Shown: positions 1-6,654 of the stretch, one piece after another
Numbering within the stretch: position 1 is the stretch's first letter
How the letters are laid out: every line of letters starts with the position of its first letter
DNA from: Methanosarcinales archaeon
GTDB taxonomy: Archaea > Halobacteriota > Methanosarcinia > Methanosarcinales > Methanogasteraceae
Assembly: GCA_030672605.1 (NCBI GenBank)
Contig: DAOVGE010000133.1
Span: 1-7,249 of the forward strand
Direction of reading: 5' to 3'
Length of the DNA stretch: 7,249 nt
The notes under the pieces: generated by a model
Databases searched by the model: none
What the model saw: only the letters and a program-made list of their open reading frames with translations
Told to the model about the DNA's origin: nothing
Position numbers and translations under genes: made by a program

Positions 1-18
1 TTTTATTCTCAAATTCAA

Positions 19-80
19 CGCAAAGTCGCAAAGTCGCAAAGACGCGAAGGGTGTTATCTATATCTTCACGTCTTTCGCGT
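19..80. repeat. Tandem CGCAAAG-type 8-mers with an inverted partner (intergenic repeat element)
   Basis: Positions 19-50 hold four consecutive 8-base units: cgcaaagt, cgcaaagt, cgcaaaga and a diverged cgcgaagg. Positions 64-75 (cttcacgtcttt) are the reverse complement of 38-49 (aaagacgcgaag) at 11 of 12 places, which would give a hairpin with a 14-nt loop. A few more pairs are possible around 77-79 with one bulged base. No T-tract follows, so a terminator is not the obvious reading. From general knowledge, short tandem cgcaaag arrays occur between genes in unrelated prokaryotes. What this element does is unknown. It may lie at the junction with the preceding transcription unit. Confidence 0.6.
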
Positions 81-131
81 GGCGTCAACACATCACGGAC
101 ACATTTGCAAAAAAGCTCAGTTTGTGGCGGT

Positions 132-144
132 GCGAAGTATATAT
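132..144 (+). promoter_or_regulatory. Candidate distal BRE/TATA promoter for the che operon
   Basis: The sequence gcgaag followed by TATATAT (138-144) resembles an archaeal purine-rich BRE plus TATA box. A start about 25 nt downstream would leave a leader of roughly 80 nt before cheB. The 8-bp palindrome ggatatcc (147-154) lies just downstream of the TATA box and could be a regulator site, but such a short palindrome may be chance. Support is motif resemblance only. Confidence 0.3.
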
Positions 145-195
145 GCGGATATCCACCCAATATTGAGTAAGTGGAAAGGCTCAACACAGCAGCCA

Positions 196-213
196 GAGAG
201 AAAACTATTTATT
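196..213 (+). promoter_or_regulatory. Candidate proximal BRE/TATA promoter for the che operon
   Basis: A purine-rich stretch (agagagaaaa) runs into CTATTTATT (205-213), which resembles an archaeal BRE/TATA pair. Transcription would start near 232-238, giving a very short leader that could still include part of the GGGGTGA ribosome binding site. It competes with the more upstream candidate at 132-144, and the sequence does not decide between them. Confidence 0.35.
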
Positions 214-235
214 CCGCGGTGTTAGATATAATGTC

Positions 236-242
236 GGGGTGA
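236..242 (+). promoter_or_regulatory. Ribosome binding site that fixes the TTG start of cheB
   Basis: GGGGTGA ends 4 nt before the TTG at 247 and fits the archaeal anti-Shine-Dalgarno sequence (core GGTGA). The cheB frame is closed by a TAA at 229-231, and no ATG or GTG lies in frame between that stop and 247. The nearby ATGs at 231 and 243 are out of frame. TTG is therefore the only plausible start. Confidence 0.7.
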
Positions 243-246
243 ATGT

Positions 247-1257
247 TTGAGAATACTGGTTGTGGATGATTCGGTATTTATGCGAAAGATCGTGTCAGAC
301 ATGTTGGAAACCGACCCGGAGATTGAGATATGCGGCACTGCACGGAACGGGCTTGAGGCTATCGAGCAGGTAAAGAAGCTGGAGCCGGACGTGGTCACAC
401 TGGATATCGAGATGCCCAAGATGGATGGGCTCACCGCACTCGGTCGCATCATGCATGAGTGCCCTGTGCCTGTTATCATGTGCAGCACACTGACTCAGAA
501 AGGTGCCGATGCCACATTTACAGCGCTCGACCGCGGGGCAGTGGACTACGTCCAGAAGCCGTCCGGTGCAATCTCACTTGACGTACGCAAGGTTCAGTCC
601 GAGCTGATCGGCAAGATAAAGACAGCTGCGCAGGCAAAGATCAGAAAAAAAACGCATGCCGAGCACAAGAAACAGGAATCGTTGAAGTACACGCCGAAAT
701 CAAAGACGAAGATAATTGCGATCGGGACGTCAACCGGCGGTCCCTCTGCGCTTGCGGAGGTCATTCCTCGTTTTCCTGCAAACACACCACCGATATTGAT
801 CGTGCAGCACATGCCTGCCGGTTTTACAAAGACGTTTGCTGAGAGGCTGAACAGTGAATCACAGATCACGGTCAAGGAGGCGAGTGCCGGTGACGAGATC
901 AAGCCAGGGCTTGCGCTGCTTGCCCCGGGGGATTATCACATGACTGTAGGGAACGATGGCAGGGTGCATCTGAACAAGAACCCGAAGACTCATGGCGTGC
1001 GACCCGCTGTCAATCCGATGATGATCACTGCGTCAGAAGTCTACAAATCGGCGATGATCGGGGTCATCATGACTGGAATGGGGAGTGATGGCAAGGATGG
1101 CATCGTAGCGATCAAGAAGAACGGGGGTGCCACGATCGCACAGGACGAGGAGTCCTGCGTGGTATACGGTATGCCGCAGGAAGCCTACAAAACAGGCAAA
1201 GTGGATCGGGTGGTGTCGCTATCACAGATACCTGTTGAAGTACTGCGAAAATGTTAA
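247..1257 (+). CDS. cheB: CheB, chemotaxis response regulator protein-glutamate methylesterase
   Basis: This 336-residue protein removes methyl groups from receptor glutamates (methylesterase) and can deamidate receptor glutamines, which gives adaptation feedback when CheA phosphorylates it. The receiver domain is residues 1 to about 107. It has acidic-pocket residues D7-D8, phosphoacceptor D53 (in TLDIEMPKMDG), switch S80 and K104 (QKP). A lysine-rich linker covers about 110-153. The methylesterase domain is about 154-336 and carries the full catalytic triad: S162 in GTSTGGP, H188 in QHMP and D281 in GMGSDGKDG. Length and layout are typical of the family. Translation starts at TTG 247 behind GGGGTGA, and M-R-I-L-V-V-D-D is the normal receiver beginning. 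It is the first gene of the cluster, 38 nt ahead of cheA. Confidence 0.97.
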   Translation: MRILVVDDSVFMRKIVSDMLETDPEIEICGTARNGLEAIEQVKKLEPDVVTLDIEMPKMDGLTALGRIMHECPVPVIMCSTLTQKGADATFTALDRGAVDYVQKPSGAISLDVRKVQSELIGKIKTAAQAKIRKKTHAEHKKQESLKYTPKSKTKIIAIGTSTGGPSALAEVIPRFPANTPPILIVQHMPAGFTKTFAERLNSESQITVKEASAGDEIKPGLALLAPGDYHMTVGNDGRVHLNKNPKTHGVRPAVNPMMITASEVYKSAMIGVIMTGMGSDGKDGIVAIKKNGGATIAQDEESCVVYGMPQEAYKTGKVDRVVSLSQIPVEVLRKC

Positions 1258-1262
1258 TATAA
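1245..1262 (+). promoter_or_regulatory. Possible internal promoter before cheA (BRE/TATA-like)
   Basis: The end of cheB reads gcgaaaa (1245-1251), a BRE-like stretch, followed closely by TTAATATAA (1254-1262), which resembles an archaeal TATA box. The cheB stop codon TAA (1255-1257) is part of it. A start about 25 nt downstream falls near 1283, at the ribosome binding site of cheA, so a transcript from here would have a very short leader. The 38-nt cheB-cheA gap is the largest in the cluster, which makes separate expression of cheA onward possible. AT-rich gaps produce such matches by chance. Confidence 0.3.
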
Positions 1263-1282
1263 TTCGATTGAGAATATTGAGT

Positions 1283-1288
1283 GGGGGT
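1283..1288 (+). promoter_or_regulatory. Ribosome binding site that selects ATG 1296 for cheA
   Basis: GGGGGT, continuing into aatt, lies 7 nt before ATG 1296. A GTG at 1281 is also in frame, but it sits on top of this site and would add five residues not expected in the family. ATG 1296 is the better start. Confidence 0.6.
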
Positions 1289-1295
1289 AATTACA

Positions 1296-3440
1296 ATGGA
1301 TATGTCCGAATATAAGGGGGAGTTCGTAAATGAGGCAAGAGAACATCTTGAGATACTGAATCAGTCGCTCCTCGATTTAGAGCACGACCAGTCCAACGCA
1401 GATCTTCTGAATAATATTTTTCGAGCAGCGCATACGCTGAAAGGTTCATCCGCGACGATGGGTTACACGAACGTGAACACGCTCACACACCGGATGGAGA
1501 ACGTGCTCGATGCGATCCGCCAGGGTGTGGCTGAGGCGACATCAGCGACGATGGATGCACTCTTCGATTGCTTTGATACGCTCGAGATCATGGTCGATGC
1601 GATCGATTCCGATGAAGTGAGTGATGTTGATGTCTCCGAACTGGCGAGCCGGCTGGAGTCTCTGTTGGCTGAAGGTGCGGAGAAAGGCACAGAAGCCACC
1701 GAAGCTGCTGATTCTGCAGAGGCTGTAGAGACCATTTTCGACGAGGCTGCGTTGCAGGAAGTACCGGAGGCAGAGACACAGGTTCCACATGAACCCGAAA
1801 GCCCGCAAGCACCAGGTGTTCAGGTCACAGCGTTCACAGAGGGTGAGATGGACGCTGCATCCGATGCAGCGAACCGCGGCATCTCGGTATACAAACTGGG
1901 TGTTACACTTGAAGATACGTGTGCGCTGAAGTCGGTTCGCGCGGTAATGGTCTTGAAGGCGATAAGCGAACATGCCGATATTCTTGCAACAACGCCTGAT
2001 GCGGAGGGTATTGAGGATGGTGAGTTCGGTTGCGGCTTCGATGTGATCATCGGCACGAGCGAGACTGGCGATATGGTAAAAGAAGCAGTCGAACGTGTGA
2101 ACGAGGTCGAGCAGGTTGGTGTACTCGCACGGGAACCGGATCCGCAGCCGGTGGTCGATGCAACCGCATCCGGTGCGACTGATGCAGCCGGTGAAACTGA
2201 ACCATCCGAGGAGATCGCCTCTGCTGAGCCTGCGGAAGTCGCGGCTCCGCCACCACCAACAGCAGCAGCATCCACAAAGAAGCCAGAGGTCGTAAGAAGC
2301 GTGCAGAGTGTGCGGGTCAACATCGAGAAACTGGATGCGCTTGTCAATATGGTGGGCGAGCTCGTCATCAACAAGATCAGGCTTCTGCAGATTCAGTCGA
2401 CACACCAGATCAAGGAACTGGATGAAACGGTGTCGAATATCGACCGGCTGACAAACGATCTGCGCGATGAGGTCATGCAGATGCGCATGGTGGCTGTTGC
2501 TCAGGTCTTCAACCGGTTCCCGCGAATGATTCGCGACCTTGCCAAGAAGAATGGTAAGGACGTTGATCTGGTCGTCATAGGAAAAGAGATTGAACTCGAC
2601 CGGACCGTGCTGGACGAGGTCGGAGAGCCGCTTGTTCACCTGCTCAGAAACTGCGTTGACCATGGCATCGAACCGCCCGAAGTGCGGACGAGTGCAGGAA
2701 AGGCGGGGAAGGGTACGATCACGCTGGTCGCACGCAGGCAGAAGAACCATGTAGAGATCGAGGTTGCTGATGACGGTTTCGGAATGGATCCTGACAAGCT
2801 GCGTGCGAAAGCAATTGAGAAAGGCGTCATAAGCCAGGAAGAAGCCGATGCTATGAGTGATGAGAACGCACTCCTGCTGATCTTTGCACCGGGGTTCTCC
2901 ACAGCAGAGACCATAACCGATATCTCGGGAAGGGGTGTTGGCATGGATGTTGTGAAGACGAGAATCGTTGAACTCGGCGGCACTGTCAACATCAAATCAG
3001 ACCTTGGTATCGGAACCACGGTCACGTTGCAGTTACCACTCACAATGGCGATCATCCAGACGCTGCTTGTTGAGGTCGGCGGCACAGTCTATGCAGTTCC
3101 GATCAGTAGCGTCCTTGAGACGATCTCGGTTATGCCGGATACGATCCGGACGATGGGTACACAGAAACTAACAACGCTCAGAGGGAACGTGCTTCCACTT
3201 GTCTGGGTGCATGACCTCTTCGGAGTCTATTCCGAGAACGGGCACGACGAGGTCGTTGCGGTGGTGGTCGATCGCGGAGGGCAGCACGTCGGGCTGGTCG
3301 TGGATTCGCTGATCGGACAACAGGAGATCGCAATCAAATCGCTCGATGGTGTGCTGGCAGGAATTAAAGGATTTGCAGGCGCAACCATCCTCGGTGACGG
3401 ACGAGTGATCATGATTCTGGATGTTGCCTCGATGGTGTGA
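1296..3440 (+). CDS. cheA: CheA, chemotaxis sensor histidine kinase
   Basis: Starting at ATG 1296, this is a 714-residue cytoplasmic kinase that autophosphorylates under receptor control and transfers phosphate to CheY and CheB. All five classical domains are visible. P1 (HPt, about 1-105) carries phospho-accepting H46 in AAHTLKGSS. An acidic Glu/Ala-rich linker follows. P2, the CheY/CheB docking domain, is about 193-278, and a Pro/Ala linker leads on. P3 dimerisation starts near 337 (VNIEKLDALVNMVGELV). The P4 ATPase has an N box at 448 (HLLRNCVDHGIE), a G1 box at 492 (DDGFGMD) and a G2 box at 545 (GRGVGMDV). P5, the CheW-like receptor/adaptor-binding domain, runs from about 575 to the end. 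No motif is missing, and there is no fused receiver. The next gene, cheD, begins 3 nt after the stop. Confidence 0.97.
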   Translation: MDMSEYKGEFVNEAREHLEILNQSLLDLEHDQSNADLLNNIFRAAHTLKGSSATMGYTNVNTLTHRMENVLDAIRQGVAEATSATMDALFDCFDTLEIMVDAIDSDEVSDVDVSELASRLESLLAEGAEKGTEATEAADSAEAVETIFDEAALQEVPEAETQVPHEPESPQAPGVQVTAFTEGEMDAASDAANRGISVYKLGVTLEDTCALKSVRAVMVLKAISEHADILATTPDAEGIEDGEFGCGFDVIIGTSETGDMVKEAVERVNEVEQVGVLAREPDPQPVVDATASGATDAAGETEPSEEIASAEPAEVAAPPPPTAAASTKKPEVVRSVQSVRVNIEKLDALVNMVGELVINKIRLLQIQSTHQIKELDETVSNIDRLTNDLRDEVMQMRMVAVAQVFNRFPRMIRDLAKKNGKDVDLVVIGKEIELDRTVLDEVGEPLVHLLRNCVDHGIEPPEVRTSAGKAGKGTITLVARRQKNHVEIEVADDGFGMDPDKLRAKAIEKGVISQEEADAMSDENALLLIFAPGFSTAETITDISGRGVGMDVVKTRIVELGGTVNIKSDLGIGTTVTLQLPLTMAIIQTLLVEVGGTVYAVPISSVLETISVMPDTIRTMGTQKLTTLRGNVLPLVWVHDLFGVYSENGHDEVVAVVVDRGGQHVGLVVDSLIGQQEIAIKSLDGVLAGIKGFAGATILGDGRVIMILDVASMV

Positions 3441-3443
3441 GCG

Positions 3444-3938
3444 ATGCCTGAGATCGTCAAGGTTGCAATGGCTGACCTGAAAGTGGCCCGCGACCCGGCG
3501 GTACTGATCACGATAGGGCTTGGATCATGCATAGGAATCGCACTGTACGATCCGGTGGTGAAGGTCGGCGGGCTTGCACATATCATGCTCCCGACCAGCA
3601 AACGGGTCGCGGGTGGCAACGGCAGCAATCCGATGAAGTATGCGGATACCGGAATCGAGATAACTCTCAAGAAGATGGTTGCGATGAGTGCGGTGAAAAG
3701 GCGCATAACCGCCAAGATCGCAGGAGGTGCACACATGTTCTCCTGTGCGAAGGAGACCAGTTCATTTCTTAAGATCGGCGAGAACAACGCCGCCGCTGTC
3801 AAGGAGAAACTCGCGCAGGAGGGGGTAAAACTGCTATCATCAGACACGGGAAAAGACTACGGCAGAACCGTGGAGCTGCACACCAAAGACGGGAGTTACG
3901 TCATAAAGACGGTTGCGAAGGGATCAAAGGTGATATAG
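3444..3938 (+). CDS. cheD: CheD, chemoreceptor glutamine deamidase
   Basis: This 164-residue protein deamidates specific receptor glutamines to glutamates and, in the family, also binds CheC and stimulates its CheY-P phosphatase activity. The catalytic residues known from Thermotoga CheD have counterparts here: T23 and C29 in ITIGLGSCIGIALYD, and H46 in GLAHIMLP. The IAGGAHMF segment further on is also typical of the family. The size is normal. Translation starts at ATG 3444, 3 nt after the cheA stop, so ribosomes finishing cheA probably re-initiate here. With two CheC paralogues encoded downstream, a CheC-CheD adaptation loop is likely. It stops at TAG. Confidence 0.96.
   Translation: MPEIVKVAMADLKVARDPAVLITIGLGSCIGIALYDPVVKVGGLAHIMLPTSKRVAGGNGSNPMKYADTGIEITLKKMVAMSAVKRRITAKIAGGAHMFSCAKETSSFLKIGENNAAAVKEKLAQEGVKLLSSDTGKDYGRTVELHTKDGSYVIKTVAKGSKVI
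3928..3934 (+). promoter_or_regulatory. Ribosome binding site of cheR inside the end of cheD
   Basis: AGGTGAT is a full match to the complement of the usual archaeal 16S rRNA 3' end. It lies 5 nt before ATG 3940 and is embedded in the last codons of cheD, consistent with coupled translation of the two genes. Confidence 0.75.
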
Positions 3939-3939
3939 G

Positions 3940-4737
3940 ATGGACGAATTCGAGGAATTGAAGAAGAAGATATCAAAGGACAAGAACTTCAGTTGCGCTC
4001 AGTACAAGGATCCGTATCTGAAGCGGAGATTTGCGATCAGGATGCGCGCCACGACTACGAAATCGTACCGTGAGTATATGAAGCTGCTTGACACGGATCC
4101 GGAGGAATACCCAATCCTGTTGAACGTCCTGACAGTGAACGTCACCGAGTTCTTCAGGGACACAAGCGTCTTTGAGGAGGTGAAACGCGTTCTAAAACTC
4201 GCGATCAAGGCAAAACAGGAGAATCATCGGAATTCCATGCGCATCTGGAGTGCGGGCTGTTCGAACGGATCAGAGGCGTACACGATAGCGATGCTCTCAG
4301 ATAACATCCTTGGAACAGAGACCAATAGTTTCAAAGTCAGTATCTATGCAACCGATATCGATGACGGTTCCTTGAAGAGGGGCAGGGACGGGATATACAA
4401 CCCCGACCTTCTGAAGGGGGTCCAGAAACCATACCTGCAGAAGTATTTCAACGAAGTTGACGGCGGCTATCAGGTGACTAACGCAACCAAAAAGATGGTC
4501 ACGTTCAAGAGAAACGATCTGATCAACGAGCGACCGCTTCCGATGATGGATATGATATTCTGCAGAAACGTTGTGATATACTTCTCACGAGAGCTGCAGG
4601 AGAAGCTCTTCATGAACTTCTACAGATCATTGAATAAAGGCGGTTATTTTGTCATGGGGAAGACTGAGACACTGGTCGGCGAAGCAAGAGATAAATTTAC
4701 ACCAGTGAATAATAAAGAACGAATCTACCAGAAGTAA
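3940..4737 (+). CDS. cheR: CheR, chemoreceptor glutamate O-methyltransferase
   Basis: This 265-residue enzyme transfers methyl groups from S-adenosylmethionine to receptor glutamates, opposing CheB. The helical N-terminal subdomain is about 1-90 and includes VNVTEFFRD at 66-74. The SAM-binding fold follows: motif I at 102-118 (IWSAGCSNGSEAYTIAM), IYATDID at about 136, and FCRNVVIYF near 206. A common form of motif I in the family is WSAGCSTGEEPY. Here TGEEPY is replaced by NGSEAY, keeping the second glutamate (E112), so the enzyme is probably active but slightly divergent. The length is usual for CheR without C-terminal extensions. The start codon follows the cheD stop by one base. Confidence 0.96.
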   Translation: MDEFEELKKKISKDKNFSCAQYKDPYLKRRFAIRMRATTTKSYREYMKLLDTDPEEYPILLNVLTVNVTEFFRDTSVFEEVKRVLKLAIKAKQENHRNSMRIWSAGCSNGSEAYTIAMLSDNILGTETNSFKVSIYATDIDDGSLKRGRDGIYNPDLLKGVQKPYLQKYFNEVDGGYQVTNATKKMVTFKRNDLINERPLPMMDMIFCRNVVIYFSRELQEKLFMNFYRSLNKGGYFVMGKTETLVGEARDKFTPVNNKERIYQK

Positions 4738-4741
4738 TATT

Positions 4742-5665
4742 ATGGCACAGGAAAAGGTTGTCACGTGGTTGGAGGGGAAGCTTTTCTTCGTGGATACCTA
4801 CGCCGCACGAGCGAACTGGGTACCATGTAAGGTTGTGCTGACCTACGGCGGAATCTGGCTCATGTACGGCAACGAGAAGAAGGGCGTTCCCTTAGCATCG
4901 ATTGCCAGTCTCGGAAGAGAGGTCTCAAAGAAACTGATGGGCAATGTTTCGGACTATCTCTCGATTGCGTATGTTGTCGGGGACAAGGAGACGACAGTTG
5001 CAATCACCGGACAGTCTGCGCAGCTCAAGAAGCTGAAAAAATACATAATGTTTCTGCAACTCAACAAAAAACCGGTTTACATACTCCATCCGGCAAAAGT
5101 TGGAGGTGCAATCCAGGATAAGGTCTCATGGGAGCAGGGCATCTTAAACGTTGTGTGGACACCGGGCGGCGCAGCCGACAAACTCGTGATCCAGCGCAAG
5201 TCAGGAAACGTCGAGATTGCCATGGGCGAAATCGAGATGATCCAGACCGAGAACCAGAAGATCAATGGAAAGCCGCAGACGATTGCAAATATAAAACATT
5301 CCGGTGCTGACAACGTATATAATACTTTCATACTCGCAGGAATTCAGAATTCGCTCATCGAATACATCAACGATCACCTGAAGGAACAGGGTGTGATATC
5401 CAAACATGAAGGCGGCGAGGCGGGCGGAGGGGGGGGCGGTGACGCCGCGCTCGAGGGACTCGATGACGAGATCATGGTTGCGCTCTATTCCGGCGTATCC
5501 GCGCTCGAGGTGCCCACCTTCATGGACGGCGCAGATGTGGATCGGGTCGAGGAGATCTACGACAGACTGATATCGTACGGACTCGTGGAACTGGTTCGCC
5601 TCAGGAAGGATGTCAAATTGACAGCGAAAGGTAGAAATATAGTGAACAAGAAAATGCAGATGTAG
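4742..5665 (+). CDS. cheF: CheF, archaeal chemotaxis adaptor (DUF439) linking CheY to the archaellum
   Basis: This 307-residue protein belongs to the archaea-specific CheF (DUF439) family. In Halobacterium, CheF proteins bind CheY, CheD and CheC2 as well as archaellum accessory proteins, and they are needed to change motor rotation. The N-terminal part (about 1-222) is a beta-rich, probably PH-like region beginning KVVTWLEGKLFFVD. A glycine-rich linker (about 224-235) contains six consecutive Gly encoded partly by a run of eight G. The C-terminal part (about 236-307) reads like a winged helix, with IYDRLISYGLVELVRL and KLTAKGRNIV typical of the recognition helix and wing. No enzyme motif is seen. 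It begins 4 nt after the cheR stop with only a weak ribosome binding site, which suggests coupling. It stops at TAG. Confidence 0.93.
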   Translation: MAQEKVVTWLEGKLFFVDTYAARANWVPCKVVLTYGGIWLMYGNEKKGVPLASIASLGREVSKKLMGNVSDYLSIAYVVGDKETTVAITGQSAQLKKLKKYIMFLQLNKKPVYILHPAKVGGAIQDKVSWEQGILNVVWTPGGAADKLVIQRKSGNVEIAMGEIEMIQTENQKINGKPQTIANIKHSGADNVYNTFILAGIQNSLIEYINDHLKEQGVISKHEGGEAGGGGGGDAALEGLDDEIMVALYSGVSALEVPTFMDGADVDRVEEIYDRLISYGLVELVRLRKDVKLTAKGRNIVNKKMQM

Positions 5666-5674
5666 GGAACCAAA

Positions 5675-5679
5675 GGAGG
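5675..5679 (+). promoter_or_regulatory. Strong ribosome binding site of cheY, pointing to an ATC start
   Basis: GGAGG (in aaaggagggg) is the strongest Shine-Dalgarno core in the window. It lies 7 nt before ATC 5687 and 19 nt before ATG 5699. Normal spacing favours the ATC, which is also where homology places the protein start. Confidence 0.65.
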
Positions 5680-5686
5680 GGTTAGT

Positions 5687-6046
5687 ATCGCAAACATAAT
5701 GCTTGTGGACGACTCGAAGTTCATGCGGGCTCTCTTGAAGAAAGTCTTGGCGAGTGCGCATAACATCGTGGGAGAAGCAGAGAATGGAGTGGAGGCAATC
5801 GATATGTATGAGCAATTGTCTCCGGACATCGTACTGATGGATATCGTTATGCCACATATGGACGGAATACTTGCAACGAGCAACATCGTTGGCAAGCACC
5901 CTGATGCAAAGGTCATCATGTGCACGTCTGTTGGGCAGGATGAGATGGTGAAGGCTGCAATCAAAGCCGGTGCCAAAGGGTATATCACAAAGCCATTTCA
6001 GGGGCCGAGTGTCTTGAAGGAAGTCGAGAGTTTACTGGGTCAATAA
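5687..6046 (+). CDS. cheY: CheY, chemotaxis response regulator (start probably ATC; conservative ATG at 5699)
   Basis: This single-domain receiver carries the phosphorylation signal from CheA to the archaellum, in archaea through CheF. Counting from ATC 5687 it is 119 residues, the usual CheY length, and begins MANIMLVDDSKFMR. Acidic-pocket D8-D9, phosphoacceptor D52 (LMDIVMPHMDG), switch T80 and K102 (TKP) are all present. The first canonical start in frame, ATG 5699, would leave only M-L-V before the D-D pair and cut off most of the first beta strand. It would also lie too far (19 nt) from GGAGG. The ATC start is an inference. If only canonical starts are accepted, the gene is 5699-6046 (115 residues). 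It is in the same frame as cheF, and cheC1 begins 2 nt after the stop. Confidence 0.93.
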   Translation: MANIMLVDDSKFMRALLKKVLASAHNIVGEAENGVEAIDMYEQLSPDIVLMDIVMPHMDGILATSNIVGKHPDAKVIMCTSVGQDEMVKAAIKAGAKGYITKPFQGPSVLKEVESLLGQ

Positions 6047-6048
6047 TC

Positions 6049-6651
6049 ATGATCGGAATGGAAACCCTCAGAGAGCTGAAGAGGCTCGGGGATCAGAGCG
6101 CGGAGATGGCGGTCGAATCGCTTGCCGAGATGACGTCAATGGAGGTTGTGATGGAGGTCTCTGCCGTCAACCTGACCGAGATTGAACAGATTCCTGCAAC
6201 AATCGGCATAACAGAGGATGCCATGATCGGGCTCTTTGTGCGCTTCACTGGTGAACTTCCTGGATCGGTTCTGACACTGCTCTCGATCCCGTCTGCTCAG
6301 AAGCTTGCCGACATCATGCTTGCGGGCATGGGTGACGAGCCAACCGAGGGAGAAGTGCTCTCTGAGATGCAACAGTCAGCGGTCGAGGAGATCGGAAACA
6401 TCATCACATCATCGTTCATCGATGTCTGGGCAAACGAGTTCACAACGGCACTCACCCAGACACCACCCGCGTTCGTATGTGATTATGTTCCATCGATAAT
6501 CGATGCCGCGCTTGCGAGAGCATCCGAGAAAGGGGATTTCGCTGTGGTCTTTAACAGTGCAATTCATATCACGGATCATGACATCAACTGCCACATTCTG
6601 GTGCTTCCTGATCCTGACAAGATGCAGATGATGTTTGATAGTATGGAGTGA
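6049..6651 (+). CDS. cheC: CheC, CheY-P phosphatase, first paralogue
   Basis: This 200-residue member of the CheC/FliY/CheX family hydrolyses CheY-P and binds CheD. CheC normally has two active-site motifs of the form (D/S)xxxExxN followed by 22 residues and a Pro. The second is intact here: SAVEEIGN at about 109-116, with a Pro 23 positions after its Asn in TQTPP. The first is degenerate: the family's K-E-I-G-N is K-R-L-G-D at 11-15, so both key residues are lost. ATG 6049 is preferred over ATG 6058 because the next paralogue aligns without a gap from the first residue. The gene follows cheY by 2 nt, matching its substrate. FliY is unlikely, since there is no flagellar switch domain. Confidence 0.93.
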   Translation: MIGMETLRELKRLGDQSAEMAVESLAEMTSMEVVMEVSAVNLTEIEQIPATIGITEDAMIGLFVRFTGELPGSVLTLLSIPSAQKLADIMLAGMGDEPTEGEVLSEMQQSAVEEIGNIITSSFIDVWANEFTTALTQTPPAFVCDYVPSIIDAALARASEKGDFAVVFNSAIHITDHDINCHILVLPDPDKMQMMFDSME

Positions 6652-6654
6652 GTT

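Noticed and set aside
19..50. Tandem 8-mers considered as a CRISPR array
   Set aside because: The units are contiguous with no spacers and are much shorter than CRISPR repeats.
222..488. Minus-strand open frame of 88 codons opposite the start of cheB
   Set aside because: It covers the receiver domain of cheB in reverse, is very rich in Ser, and has no recognisable motif.
159..1282. Shared 10-mer aatattgagt at 159-168 and 1273-1282
   Set aside because: A 10-base match is expected by chance in a window of this size, and the surrounding bases do not extend it convincingly.
1281..1295. GTG 1281 as the start of cheA
   Set aside because: It overlaps the ribosome binding site GGGGGT, while ATG 1296 has good spacing and gives a family-like N-terminus.
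1542..2750. Long minus-strand open frame (402 codons) opposite cheA
   Set aside because: It lies wholly inside the strongly supported cheA, shows no recognisable domain, is rich in Cys/Arg/His as expected of an antisense shadow, and has no ribosome binding context I can support.
5313..5325. TATA-like tatataata within cheF
   Set aside because: It is inside coding sequence far from any gene start, with no purine-rich BRE in front.
5201..5899. Minus-strand open frame across the cheF-cheY junction
   Set aside because: It overlaps two well-supported plus-strand genes, and its composition looks like an antisense shadow with no family resemblance.
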